Positions 9,136 through 17,777 of a stretch of DNA of 64,000 bases are shown piece by piece. A program made the translations under genes and the position numbers. Each line of letters begins with the position of its first letter. The stretch's first letter is position 1. Source of the stretch: Oricola sp. GTDB lineage: Bacteria; Pseudomonadota; Alphaproteobacteria; Rhizobiales; Rhizobiaceae. The notes under the pieces are model-generated. The model was not told the DNA's origin and made no database searches. It saw only the letters and a list, made by a program, of their open reading frames with translations. The stretch is from positions 620,001-684,000 of the forward strand of contig NZ_JALEGV010000012.1 in assembly GCF_022763245.1 (NCBI RefSeq), read 5' to 3'.

Positions 9136-9914
9136 GTGAACTGCACCGCGACCGAGCCGAGCGGGCCGAAATCGGCATGTAGCGTGTCGCCTTTCGCCGC
9201 CCAGACCGGCCGGGTGAACGAGCCGGACAGCATCAGGTGGCCGGGCTCCAGCGTTGTGCCGAACGGGCCGAGCTTGTTGGCAAGCCAGGCGATCGCCATG
9301 GCCGGATGGCCGAGGACGCCGGCGGCGACGCCGGTCTCCTCGATCTCGGAATTGCGGTAGAAGAGCGCGCCGACCCAGCGCAGATCGACATCCTCCGGCC
9401 GCACGGGACGTCCGCCCAGCACGATGCCGGCGGCCGCGCCGTTGTCGGCGACTGTGTCGAAGATCTTGCGCGGCTCCGTCACGCGCGCGTCGATGATCTC
9501 GATCGACGGCACGACCCATTCGGTCGCCCGCAGCACGTCGACGAGGCCGACGCCGGGGCCCTTGAGCGGCTCCTTCAGGATGAAGGTCAGTTCCGGCTCG
9601 ACGCGCGGCACGCAGAAGCTGTCGAACGGCACCTTGGCGCCGTCCTGCAGGACAAGGTCGTCGAAGAGGTAGCCATAGTCCGGCTCGTCGATCTTGGACG
9701 AGGCCTGCATGGCCTTCGAGGTGAGCCCGATCTTGTGGCCGACGATTCTGCGCCCCTGCCGCACGCGCTCCTGCGCGACGGCGGACGAGATCGCGTAGGA
9801 ATCCTCGATCTCGATCTCGGGAAACATCTCCGACGGGCGCTTGCCCTGCACTTTCGTGCGATGGCTTTCAAGCAGGGAGGCGACCGCCTCCGCGCGCTGG
9901 TCTTCACTTAGCAT
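9132..9914 (-). CDS. 2-oxo-hept-4-ene-1,7-dioate hydratase / fumarylpyruvate-type hydratase (HpaH-like)
   Basis: 260 residues of the 2-keto-4-pentenoate hydratase / oxaloacrotonate decarboxylase family. Motifs GHKIGLTSKAMQ and PRVEPELTFIL contain the metal-binding carboxylates. The closest functional analogues are HpaH and MhpD; the same fold also serves as the 4-oxalocrotonate decarboxylase of meta pathways, so decarboxylase activity is not excluded. Start ATG 9914 lies 7 nt after the dehydrogenase stop, and the 3' end has an ATGA overlap with the aldolase gene, so hydratase and aldolase are coupled as in hpaHI. Confidence 0.88.
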   Translation of the reverse strand: MLSEDQRAEAVASLLESHRTKVQGKRPSEMFPEIEIEDSYAISSAVAQERVRQGRRIVGHKIGLTSKAMQASSKIDEPDYGYLFDDLVLQDGAKVPFDSFCVPRVEPELTFILKEPLKGPGVGLVDVLRATEWVVPSIEIIDARVTEPRKIFDTVADNGAAAGIVLGGRPVRPEDVDLRWVGALFYRNSEIEETGVAAGVLGHPAMAIAWLANKLGPFGTTLEPGHLMLSGSFTRPVWAAKGDTLHADFGPLGSVAVQFT

Positions 9915-9921
9915 TTGGTCC

Positions 9922-11364
9922 TCAAAGCTTGATGCAGACGTTTCTGAGTTCGGAGTAGAACTCCATCGAATGGACGCCGCCCTCGCGACCGATGCCGCTG
10001 GCCTTGGCGCCGCCGAACGGGGTTCGAAGATCGCGCAGGAACCAGCAATTGACCCAGGTGATGCCGACATCCACCGCCGCGGCGACGCGATGCCCGCGGG
10101 TCAGGTTCTCGGTCCAGATCGAGGTCGCGAGGCCGTAGGGCGAGGCATTGGCGAGTTCGATCGCCTCCTCTTCGGTGTCGAAGGGCGTGAGATGCGTGCA
10201 CGGGCCGAAGATCTCCTCCGACACGATCGGCGAACTCTCGGGCAGCCCGGTCCACACCGTCGGCTCGACGAAGTAGCCATTCTCGTAGCCCTGCAGGTCC
10301 GGCACGCCGCCGCCGATCAGCACTTGCGCGCCCTCTTCGCGGGCCTTGTCGTAATAGGACAGCACCTTCGCGCGGTGTTCCTCGGAGATGACAGGGCCCA
10401 TCGTCGTGGCGTTGTCGAAGGGATCGCCGAACTGATAGGCGCGCGCCTTCCTTGCGAGGCCGTCCGCGATCCGGTCGAAGATGCCACGCTGGACGTAGAT
10501 CCGCTCCGTGCCGAGGCAGACCTGGCCGGTATTGGCGAAGCAGGCGCGGCCGATGCCCTCCATCGTCTTGTCGAAATCGGCGTCGTCGAAGATGATGCCG
10601 GGGTTCTTGCCGCCGAGTTCCAGCGAGACCGGGCGCACGCCGCGCGCCGCGGCCGCCATGATCGCCTCGCCGGTGCGGGTCTCGCCGGTAAAGGTGATGC
10701 CGTCGACGTCCGGATGGGAGGTCAGGAATTCGCCCGCGCAGCCCGGGCCGCGGCCGTGCACGACATTGTAGACGCCCGCCGGGATGCCGACCTCGTTCAT
10801 CACCTCGCCGAGCAGCGTCGCGGTGGCCGGCGTTTCCTCCGACGGCTTGACGACGACGGTGTTGCCGCAGGCGAGCGCCGGCGCGACCTTCCAGGTCATC
10901 AGCAGCAGCGGCAGGTTCCACGGGCAGATGACCGCGATCACGCCGCGCGGCGTGCGCACCGCGTAATTGAGGGCGCCGGCGCCGTCCGGGGTCGACTGGG
11001 CGAAGCTCTCCGTGCCGAGCACCGACACCTGGTCGGCGAAGACGTTGAAATTGGCCGCGCCGCGCGGAATGTCGACATGGCTGGCGATCGAGCGGGGCTT
11101 GCCGGTGTCGCGGATCTCGGCGGCCAGGAAATCGTCGAACCGCGCATTGATGCCGTCGGCGAGCTTGCGCAGCAGTCCGATGCGCTCCGGAACCGACATC
11201 CGCCCCCAGGGGCCCTTCAGGGCGGCGCGCGCGGCGCCGACCGCCGCATCGACCTGGTCGCGGTCGGCCGAGCGGATCTCGCCGATCACCTCGCCGGTCG
11301 TCGGAAAATGATTGGCGAACCCCTCGCCCCGGCCCGAAACATACTGGCCGTCGATGAAATTCAT
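9922..11364 (-). CDS. semialdehyde dehydrogenase of the HpaE/XylG type
   Basis: 480 residues of the NAD-dependent aldehyde dehydrogenase superfamily. The catalytic Glu is in VSLELGGKNPGIIF and the catalytic Cys in NTGQVCLGTERIYVQ; CPWNLPLLL and the SEE-x-FGP motif are intact. The family oxidises ring-cleavage semialdehydes such as 5-carboxymethyl-2-hydroxymuconate or 2-hydroxymuconate semialdehyde. ATG 11364 was taken as start; a TTG at 11376 overlaps the stop of the upstream gene (TTGA) and would add four residues. It sits third from the end of the ring-cleavage operon. Confidence 0.88.
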   Translation of the reverse strand: MNFIDGQYVSGRGEGFANHFPTTGEVIGEIRSADRDQVDAAVGAARAALKGPWGRMSVPERIGLLRKLADGINARFDDFLAAEIRDTGKPRSIASHVDIPRGAANFNVFADQVSVLGTESFAQSTPDGAGALNYAVRTPRGVIAVICPWNLPLLLMTWKVAPALACGNTVVVKPSEETPATATLLGEVMNEVGIPAGVYNVVHGRGPGCAGEFLTSHPDVDGITFTGETRTGEAIMAAAARGVRPVSLELGGKNPGIIFDDADFDKTMEGIGRACFANTGQVCLGTERIYVQRGIFDRIADGLARKARAYQFGDPFDNATTMGPVISEEHRAKVLSYYDKAREEGAQVLIGGGVPDLQGYENGYFVEPTVWTGLPESSPIVSEEIFGPCTHLTPFDTEEEAIELANASPYGLATSIWTENLTRGHRVAAAVDVGITWVNCWFLRDLRTPFGGAKASGIGREGGVHSMEFYSELRNVCIKL

Positions 11365-11372
11365 GAACTCGG

Positions 11373-12065
11373 TCAACGTGTGCCGTCCTTGTGTTCGTTG
11401 GGCTTCTCCGGGTCCCCTGCCGTCAGATGGTCCCACATGCGTTCAATGATCAGCCCGGCCCTGGTGGCGCGGGCCTCTGCGTCCGCGGCGGTCAGCGCAG
11501 GTGCGTCTGCGAGCCCCGCCGAGCGCGCCGCCAGCTCGACCCGGCACATGTCCTCCAGGTACCAGGCGAGCACCGTCGCCTCCCGGAGGCTCGCACCCGC
11601 GGTCACCGCCCCGTTGCCGCGCATCAGCAGGCCGGCGCCGGGTCCCATTGCCGCGATCGCGCCGTCTGCGCGGGCGTCGTCGCGGACGAGTTGCGGATCG
11701 CTCCAGTAGCCCACCTCCGGCGCGAAATAGGCGCCGAAGCCGTGCCGCATGGCGGGCACCACGCCGAGCGCGCAAAGCGCCATGGCGTTGGGGCCCATGA
11801 AGCGCGTCACCCCGCCGGCATCCGGCCGCGACGCGTAGATGCGCTGATGCAGCCGGACCTCGCCGAGGACGCCGTCCGGAAGAGGCCCCTCGACGGGCAC
11901 CTCCACGCAGGCCGCACCCGGCTCGGTCAGTCCCATCGGCACCGGCGGGCAGACGAGGAAGCGGTCCGCGTCGATGCGGGCCGAGCAATGGCCGTAGGCG
12001 TGCACCAGACCGGCGCGCGCCAGCGCCCGTGCGGCCAGCCGGACCGTGACGGCGAGATCGCTCAT
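11373..12065 (-). CDS. class II aldolase/adducin-fold protein, candidate ring-cleavage-product decarboxylase
   Basis: 230 residues with the class II aldolase/adducin fold, e.g. LVHAYGHCSARID near residue 20 in place of the usual GNxSxR. Metal-dependent aldolases carry HxH and GHG; here the equivalent stretches read VTRFMGPNAMAL and LLMRGNGAV. From memory, the family branch that decarboxylates catecholic acids or their ring-cleavage products (CmtD and 3,4-dihydroxyphthalate decarboxylase relatives) has such changes, so a decarboxylase fits better than an aldolase. It is coupled by ATGA overlap to the VOC dioxygenase gene upstream. This assignment is inference from motif and context. Confidence 0.65.
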   Translation of the reverse strand: MSDLAVTVRLAARALARAGLVHAYGHCSARIDADRFLVCPPVPMGLTEPGAACVEVPVEGPLPDGVLGEVRLHQRIYASRPDAGGVTRFMGPNAMALCALGVVPAMRHGFGAYFAPEVGYWSDPQLVRDDARADGAIAAMGPGAGLLMRGNGAVTAGASLREATVLAWYLEDMCRVELAARSAGLADAPALTAADAEARATRAGLIIERMWDHLTAGDPEKPNEHKDGTR

Positions 12066-12931
12066 CCGTCCTTTCCGTTGTCGAAGGCCGCGATCCGCGG
12101 CGCCGCACCCCATTTGCAGAAGCCCTTCGGCGCGAAATGGAACTGGCGGTCGCGCCATGCCGGTTCGTCGTGGATCTCGCAGACGCCGGTCGAATATTCG
12201 AACGTCATGCCGTCCGGCCCGGTGAAATAGAGGAACTCGGCCGTCGACGTCGGATGCCGCCCAGGGCCGAAGGTGATGTTGACCTGGTTGTCGCGCACGA
12301 AGTTGAAGCTGCGCTGTATGTCGTCCGTGCCGCCGACCTGGTGGTTGATGTGCTGGATGCCCGCCTTGTGGAACGGGAACAGCGCGATCGAGTGATGGAT
12401 CGTGCCGAGGCGCATCAGCGGCGCGTCGCCGATCCGGTCGCTGACCCGCGCGCTGCAGACCTTGGTCCAGAACGCCTCGTCGCGCGCCGGATCGGTGGTG
12501 CAGAGCCCGACATGGGAGAAGCCGGTGATGCCCGCGTCGCGCGTGCCGTGATAGTTCTGGCCCGTCGTTTCCGGACGCACGACGAATTCGATCGCGTTGC
12601 CGGTCGGGTCCTTGAAGGCGATGAATTCGCGCACGTAGCGCGCCTCGCATTCCTCGCGGGTGCCGTAATGCACGGCGTGGCCGAGCGCTTCCAGCGTGGA
12701 GGCCGCGGTCTGCAGGTCTTCGCCGCGCCCCAGTTCGAACGCCGTGACCTGGTCTTCCGGGTCCGCGTCGAAATAGCAGAGCGTGTGCGCCCGCTCGTCG
12801 GATTTGAAGTAGGTCGCGCCCTTGCGCCGCTCCGAGACTTCGAGGCCCAGAATGTTGGTCGCGAACCACTCCGCTCCGGCGAGGTCGCGCGTGCCGAGGC
12901 GGCAATAGACGACGTCTCTCAGTTCGATCAT
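12062..12931 (-). CDS. type I extradiol ring-cleavage dioxygenase (VOC family), metal ligands intact
   Basis: 289 residues with two vicinal-oxygen-chelate modules. The C-terminal module retains the iron-binding facial triad: His in GFSHVGL, His in IQHINHQV, and Glu in MTFEYSTG. Just before the Glu is GRHPTSTAEFLYFTGPDG, close to the extradiol dioxygenase signature with its catalytic His and Tyr. Start ATG 12931 has GGAGGAGAG upstream and overlaps the stop of its paralogue (ATGA). It probably opens a catecholic ring next to a hydroxyl pair; the substrate is not evident, and a carboxylated catechol would suit the decarboxylase-like neighbour. Confidence 0.8.
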   Translation of the reverse strand: MIELRDVVYCRLGTRDLAGAEWFATNILGLEVSERRKGATYFKSDERAHTLCYFDADPEDQVTAFELGRGEDLQTAASTLEALGHAVHYGTREECEARYVREFIAFKDPTGNAIEFVVRPETTGQNYHGTRDAGITGFSHVGLCTTDPARDEAFWTKVCSARVSDRIGDAPLMRLGTIHHSIALFPFHKAGIQHINHQVGGTDDIQRSFNFVRDNQVNITFGPGRHPTSTAEFLYFTGPDGMTFEYSTGVCEIHDEPAWRDRQFHFAPKGFCKWGAAPRIAAFDNGKDG

Positions 12932-13794
12932 CGCATCTCTCCTCCGAGAAATTCCGGCTGTTCGGTCATCGAGCCCCAGATGCCGTGGCTGCGCGCGGTG
13001 TCGGCGAACTGGCGCGGACCGCGCGCCTCGATCTGCGGCCCCTTCTCCATCTCGGTGATGTAGCTCATCAGGAGTCCGCGCGGGCCGCGTGTGGTGACGT
13101 AGATGCCGCCCGAGGCCGCCTGCCGGTCGGGGCCGGCCAGCACCGGAAGCTGGCTCTTCTGCATGAAGTACCAGTTGCGCATCAGGCTGTCCTTCTCGTC
13201 CACCTCCCAGCAGGCACCGAGAATGCCGTCGCGCTCCGACGGGTAGAGGACGACCCGGTGATGCGCCTCGTCGAGCGCGAGATAGGCCGCGTCGCCCGCC
13301 CAGTCGGACACGCGAAGGCCGAGGCCGCGCGTCCAGAACGCCTCGTTGGCGGCGATGTCCGTGCAGGCGAGCTGCACCGAATTGAAATCGACGATCCCGG
13401 CGTCGCGCGGTCCGTGATACCGCCAGCCGGACTGCAGCGGACGCCACAGCACCTCGACCGTGACGCCGTTCGGCGCGGCAACGGCGAGAACGGCTTTCGA
13501 CTGGCGTGCGGTCGCCTCGTCGGATGTCAGAAAGGAGGGCGCGTAGCCGGCGGCTTCAAGCTGCGCCTTGACCGCCTCCAGATCGTCCTCGCGCGCCACG
13601 GTCAGCGCGACCGCCTCGCCCTCGCCGCCGGTCGAAAAGCAGACGGAATAGTTGCGTGCGTCGGACCGGAACATGGCGTTGTGATCGTCGCGGTCGCCCG
13701 CCTGCAGACCGAAGACGTCGCTGGCAAATCGCGCCGCGGCGTCGAGATCGTCTACGGATACCCTCAGGTATCGAAGGTCGCGGTATCGGGTCAC
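12928..13794 (-). CDS. VOC-family paralogue of the extradiol dioxygenase lacking the iron ligands
   Basis: 288 residues from GTG 13794, which has GGAGG directly upstream and aligns with the start of the downstream paralogue; another GTG at 13863 overlaps the dctP stop. Co-linear with the neighbouring dioxygenase, including YHGPRDAGI versus YHGTRDAGI and the following 100 residues. All three facial-triad residues are changed: DFNSVQL has Ser for His, GILGACWEV has Gly for His, and LLMSYITE has Ser for Glu; the catalytic His of the signature is also gone. It cannot be a conventional extradiol enzyme. A partner subunit, a binding protein or a new activity are possible. Confidence 0.75.
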   Translation of the reverse strand: MTRYRDLRYLRVSVDDLDAAARFASDVFGLQAGDRDDHNAMFRSDARNYSVCFSTGGEGEAVALTVAREDDLEAVKAQLEAAGYAPSFLTSDEATARQSKAVLAVAAPNGVTVEVLWRPLQSGWRYHGPRDAGIVDFNSVQLACTDIAANEAFWTRGLGLRVSDWAGDAAYLALDEAHHRVVLYPSERDGILGACWEVDEKDSLMRNWYFMQKSQLPVLAGPDRQAASGGIYVTTRGPRGLLMSYITEMEKGPQIEARGPRQFADTARSHGIWGSMTEQPEFLGGEMR

Positions 13795-13859
13795 TGGATC
13801 CTCCCTGCTGCCGTTTCGCACGGGCGGCCATCCGCCCGTGCCCTTGTCTTTCGCCAAAC

Positions 13860-14828
13860 TCACATGCCGGCGGCTTCGGCCTCAAGCTCCTTGAGCATCG
13901 GCGCTTCCTCGCGCCAGCGGGCGTACCAGGCGTCCACGGCCGGGCCGAACCAGGCGCGATCGACGTCCTTCACCGGCACGTCCGTCGTTTCCAGCTTGGC
14001 GCGATAGTCGGCGTCGATGTCGGCATAGCCGGCGACGAGGCCGTCGAGCTTTTCGGAGAACACCTCTTCCACGATCGCGCGGTCCGCCTCGGGCATCGCC
14101 GCCCATTTGCGGCCCGACGCGATGGACGCCATCGGGAACATCATGTGGTCGGAGATGATGATCGACTTGGCGTGCTCGTAATATTTGGAGTTCCAGGTGC
14201 CCTCGACGTCGATCTGCATGCCGTCGACCTGGCCGTTGGCGAAGGCGTCGTAAAGCGCGGGAAGCGGCATCGGCGTCGGCGCCGCGCCCAGTTCCTCCCA
14301 GAAGGCCAGTTCCGGCGCGAACGGGATCGTGCGGATCTTCTCGCCCTTGAGGTCCTCCACCGTCTCGACCTCGTGCGAGGTCACGATCATGCGCATGCCG
14401 GCCATGCCCCAGCCGAGCCCGGCGAGGCCGAAATCGGCCATGCCGTCGAGAAGCTTCTGCGCCGTCTCGCCCTTCAGGAGCTTGCGGGCACCGGCGACGT
14501 CGTCAACGATGAACGGCGCGAGGAAGATGCCGTAGTTGGGGTCGCGGTTTGCGAACTCGCCCAGCGTGAAGAAGGCGAAATCCATCGCACCGGTCTGCAA
14601 TTGCTGCAGCATCTGGGCCTCGTTGCCGAGCTGGCCGGACGGGAACACGAGGATATCGACGCGACCGTCGGTGCGCTCGCGGATTTCATCGGCGACGACG
14701 CTTGCGGTCACGGTCCACTGGTGCGGCGGCGGCGTGATGAGCCCCATCCGGTATTCGTCGGCAGCCGCGCCATTGGCGGCAATCGCGACGATGGAAGCCG
14801 CCAGTGCGGCGCCTGCAAATCGTTTCAT
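13860..14828 (-). CDS. TRAP transporter substrate-binding protein DctP family
   Basis: 322 residues with a Sec signal peptide (MKRFAGAALAASIVAIAANG, cleavage near AAADE at residue 23). The mature part has the TRAP-P architecture: GRVDILVFPSGQLGN, the Arg-containing ligand-anchoring segment GMRMIVTSHEV and the PALYDAFANGQVDGMQ helix. It captures an organic acid in the periplasm for the DctQM permease encoded 2.3 kb upstream. It is unusual that it is separated from dctQM by a dehydrogenase gene and its own promoter region. As first gene of the ring-cleavage operon, its ligand is probably the aromatic acid degraded by it. Confidence 0.88.
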   Translation of the reverse strand: MKRFAGAALAASIVAIAANGAAADEYRMGLITPPPHQWTVTASVVADEIRERTDGRVDILVFPSGQLGNEAQMLQQLQTGAMDFAFFTLGEFANRDPNYGIFLAPFIVDDVAGARKLLKGETAQKLLDGMADFGLAGLGWGMAGMRMIVTSHEVETVEDLKGEKIRTIPFAPELAFWEELGAAPTPMPLPALYDAFANGQVDGMQIDVEGTWNSKYYEHAKSIIISDHMMFPMASIASGRKWAAMPEADRAIVEEVFSEKLDGLVAGYADIDADYRAKLETTDVPVKDVDRAWFGPAVDAWYARWREEAPMLKELEAEAAGM

Positions 14829-14891
14829 GGTCTTCCTCCCTGGATTGACACACCGGCCTGCGGATCCAATTCGCTCCGGACGGCTGGCATG

Positions 14892-14961
14892 AAATATCGA
14901 TTTTCAATCATAATCAAGAAAAATATCGATATTTTTGCGTGAAGTTAAATTTTATCGGTTT
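14892..14961. promoter_or_regulatory. triple TATCGATA-type operator in front of dctP
   Basis: A 134-bp AT-rich gap holds AAATATCGATTTTC (14892-14905), the perfect 18-bp palindrome AAAAATATCGATATTTTT (14919-14936), and a degenerate copy TTTATCGGTTTTT (14951-14963). The CG centres are at 14898, 14927 and 14956, exactly 29 bp apart. The same motif pair recurs in front of the divergent GntR gene, so this is probably that regulator's operator. It lies about 65 bp or more upstream of the dctP start. Confidence 0.7.
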
Positions 14962-14962
14962 T

Positions 14963-15895
14963 TCAATCCTTTGCCGCACCCCCTGCATCGAGGCTGGCCA
15001 GCATCGACAGGATGACGGGAAGGGTCTGGTCCCGGTCGGCGGCCTGTTCCGGCAGCGGCGCGAGCGGCGCCGTCTCGTAGGCGCGCACCAGCGCGGCGCA
15101 GGTCTCGGCATCGAGCCGGGGCGTGCCGAGATCGTCCCAGAGCGCCTCGAACTGCGGCCCGAGCGCGTCGAGAAACCCGCCCATGCCCCGATCGCCTCCG
15201 GCAAGCGCGAAGACGCTGTTCGGCCCGACCCGGCACCAGCGCGGCGCCAGCGCTTCCGTCACGGCGCGCTCGGTGTCGGCCAGGCTGGCGGCCCCGGTGG
15301 CGACCAGATGCACCGCCTCGCGCCAAAGCGCCGCCTGCAGCCGGTTGACGAGATGGCCCGCCACCGGCCTGCGCAATTCCAGCACCGTCTTGCCCATGGC
15401 CTCGTAGAAGGCCCGGGCGCGGGCAAGCGCCTCGTCGGACGTGGCGGCCCCGCCGGCGATCTCGACGACCGGCATCAGATAGGGCGGGTTGCAGGGATGG
15501 CCGATCAGGACGTCCGCGCTGAAGTCGAGGCCGTGGCCGATTGCGTCGGCGGTGAAGCTCGACGAGGAGGAAGCCACCGGCGTTCCCGCAGGCAGGCAGG
15601 GAGCGAGCCCGGCCAGCACCTCGCGTTTCAGGGCGAGGCTTTCCGGCAGGGCTTCCTGCACGAAGCCGGGTTTGCCGATGTCGTCGGTTCGCGTGACGTG
15701 GCGTGGCAGCATCGCGTCGGGTGACAGCGTGCCGAGCCGGTCCATGACGTCATGCGCCGCAAGCCATGTCGCCTCGACGCGCGCCGCCGCGGCGGGGTCA
15801 GGATCGAGCACGACGGTCTCGTGGCCAGCGCCGGCAAACGCGCCGGCCCAGCCAGCGCCGATCAACCCGCCGCCGATGACGAGCACCGTGCTCAT
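14963..15895 (-). CDS. 3-hydroxyacyl-CoA dehydrogenase family oxidoreductase
   Basis: 310 residues of the NAD-dependent beta-hydroxyacid family that includes lambda-crystallin/L-gulonate 3-dehydrogenase, carnitine 3-dehydrogenase and FadB-type enzymes. The N-terminus has VIGGGLIGAGWAGAFAGAG (dinucleotide fold) with the acidic D of VVLDPDPAA favouring NAD. VASSSSSFTADAI and HPCNPPYLMPVVEIAGG carry the catalytic Ser and His region, and NRLQAALWREAVHL follows. The substrate cannot be read. It is coupled by ATGA overlap to dctM, so it probably oxidises a hydroxy acid taken up by the TRAP system or formed from it. Confidence 0.82.
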   Translation of the reverse strand: MSTVLVIGGGLIGAGWAGAFAGAGHETVVLDPDPAAAARVEATWLAAHDVMDRLGTLSPDAMLPRHVTRTDDIGKPGFVQEALPESLALKREVLAGLAPCLPAGTPVASSSSSFTADAIGHGLDFSADVLIGHPCNPPYLMPVVEIAGGAATSDEALARARAFYEAMGKTVLELRRPVAGHLVNRLQAALWREAVHLVATGAASLADTERAVTEALAPRWCRVGPNSVFALAGGDRGMGGFLDALGPQFEALWDDLGTPRLDAETCAALVRAYETAPLAPLPEQAADRDQTLPVILSMLASLDAGGAAKD

Positions 15896-17166
15896 TGCAG
15901 CGCCGCGCCAAGGCCGAGGCTGAGCGCCGGGAAGAAGACCAGCGCGACGATCACGATCGCCACCGCAAGGAAGAACGGCATGATCAGCCGCGCCAGCCGC
16001 TCGGCGCGCACCCCGCCCATCAGGGCTGCGGTGAACAGCCCTGTGCCGACCGGCGGGGTCAGCAGTCCTGCGGTGAGATTGAGGCAGACGATGACGCCGA
16101 ACTGGAACGGGTCGATGTCGTAGACGCCCGTCGCCACCGGCAGGAAGACCGGCACCACAAGGATGATCGCCGGGATCGGATCGGTGACCATGCCGAGGAA
16201 CAGCAGCATCACATTGATGAGCAGCAGGAAGACGATCGGCGAGGACGTCAGCGACTGCACCCAGCTGGCGACGATCGCCGGGATGTTCTCGAAGGTGATG
16301 ACCCAGGAAAACAGCCCCGCCGCCGCGATCAGGAACAGGACGATCGCCGAGGAGGTCGCGGCCCGCATGAAGGCCGGCCAGATGTCGGACAGCGCCAGTT
16401 CGCGATAGACGAAAAGGCCGATCAGCACCGCCATCACGGAGGCGATGGCCGCGGCCTCCGTCGGCGTGGCGAAGCCCCCGAGGATCGAACCGATGATGAC
16501 GATCGGGATCAGCGAGGCGGGCAGCGCGTCGCGCACCGCCGCCGCGCGTCCCATCAGCGAGATGCGTTCGCTCGTCGGAAAGCCGTGGCGGCGGCCGAGC
16601 CAGGCGATCACGGCTAGGAAGACCGCGAACAGGATGACGCCCGGAACGATGCCCGCGACGAAGAGGTCGCCGATCGGCAATTGGGCGATCACGCCGAAGA
16701 TGATGAACAGCATCGAGGGCGGGATGATCGGGGCGAGCATGCCGCCGGCCGCCGTGATCGCGACGCTGACGTCGCGCGGATAGCCGGTGCGCTCCATCTC
16801 CGGTACCGCGATGCGCGACATGATGGTGATCTGCGCCACCGTCGAGCCGAGGATCGAGGCCATCATCATGTTGGCAACGAGATTCACATAGGCGAGCCCG
16901 CCACGCACCGGCCCGAGCAGCGCCATGGCGAGCGCCATCAGCCGCCGTCCGATCCCGCCGGCATTCATGAACTCGCCGAGCAGGATGAAGAGCGGCAGCG
17001 CGAGCAGGCCGTAATTCTCAAGCCCCCCGAAGAATTGCTGAGGAAAGCTCTGGAAAAGGATCGTGTTGCCGCTGGCCCAGATCATCACGATGGCGAGCGC
17101 GACGAGCGCGAAGGCGATCGGCACGCCGACCACCAAGAGGACGAGAAAGGCGACGCCGACCATCAT
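15892..17166 (-). CDS. dctM: TRAP transporter large permease DctM
   Basis: 424 residues from the first of two adjacent ATGs (17166), chosen because it shares an ATGA overlap with dctQ. Very hydrophobic, about 12 helices, with DctM hallmarks: PLFILLGEFMNAGG, STVAQITIMSRIAVPEM, GMLAPIIPPSM and LTPPVGTGLF. It forms the Na+-coupled translocation channel with DctQ. Long open frames reaching to 18.7 kb on this strand are composition artefacts. Confidence 0.92.
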   Translation of the reverse strand: MMVGVAFLVLLVVGVPIAFALVALAIVMIWASGNTILFQSFPQQFFGGLENYGLLALPLFILLGEFMNAGGIGRRLMALAMALLGPVRGGLAYVNLVANMMMASILGSTVAQITIMSRIAVPEMERTGYPRDVSVAITAAGGMLAPIIPPSMLFIIFGVIAQLPIGDLFVAGIVPGVILFAVFLAVIAWLGRRHGFPTSERISLMGRAAAVRDALPASLIPIVIIGSILGGFATPTEAAAIASVMAVLIGLFVYRELALSDIWPAFMRAATSSAIVLFLIAAAGLFSWVITFENIPAIVASWVQSLTSSPIVFLLLINVMLLFLGMVTDPIPAIILVVPVFLPVATGVYDIDPFQFGVIVCLNLTAGLLTPPVGTGLFTAALMGGVRAERLARLIMPFFLAVAIVIVALVFFPALSLGLGAALQ

Positions 17167-17729
17167 TCGGTCTCCGGCATGGCGCCGAAACGGGCGAGCA
17201 CATGCACGATTCCGGACACGCAGAAGACGGGCATCACCAGCCAGAACCAGAGCTTGCGCACGCCGAGCGTCGTCGTCGGCTCCTGGTAGAGGAAGTTGAA
17301 GCTCTCGCGCGCATAGGCACGCAGGCTTTCGGCCGTCAGCACGCCGATCGGGTCGAACCAGTTCCACAGCATCCAGGCGAAACAGGCGAACAGAGCCAGG
17401 AGCGTCGTATCGACGACATAGGTCAGGATCTTGCGGTTGCGGTGGCTCATCGCGTCGGCGATCAGGCTGACGGCGATGTGCTGGCGGCGCGCGATGCCGT
17501 GCGACGCCCCGGAAAACGCGCCGAGCACCATCAGGTAGACCGCCAGTTCGTCGGTCCAGATCAGCGGCCGTCCGAGCCCGCGGGAAACCACGTTGGCCAG
17601 CAGCAGCAGAAGGATCACCATCACGATCGCGCCGGTGAAGCGCGCCTCGAACCAGGCGATGGCCCCGCTCAGCTTCTGAAGCGTCTCGCGTGTCGCCATC
17701 CATGCGCCCGTCTGCGACCCTGCGGCCAT
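17163..17729 (-). CDS. dctQ: TRAP transporter small permease DctQ
   Basis: 188 residues with four predicted helices, including AIVMVILLLLLANVVSRGLG near residues 35-54 and TTLLALFACFAWMLWNWF, which match the DctQ family in length and in the ISR/LGRPLIWTDELAVYLM segment. It is the first gene of a dctQ-dctM-dehydrogenase unit. The start ATG has AGGGAGGA upstream. The promoter lies in the gap to the divergent regulator, with two TATCGATA-type sites. Confidence 0.88.
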   Translation of the reverse strand: MAAGSQTGAWMATRETLQKLSGAIAWFEARFTGAIVMVILLLLLANVVSRGLGRPLIWTDELAVYLMVLGAFSGASHGIARRQHIAVSLIADAMSHRNRKILTYVVDTTLLALFACFAWMLWNWFDPIGVLTAESLRAYARESFNFLYQEPTTTLGVRKLWFWLVMPVFCVSGIVHVLARFGAMPETE

Positions 17730-17777
17730 TGCGCGCTTCCTCCCTGCGGTTCGCTCCCGTCGAATTGGCGCGAAATG

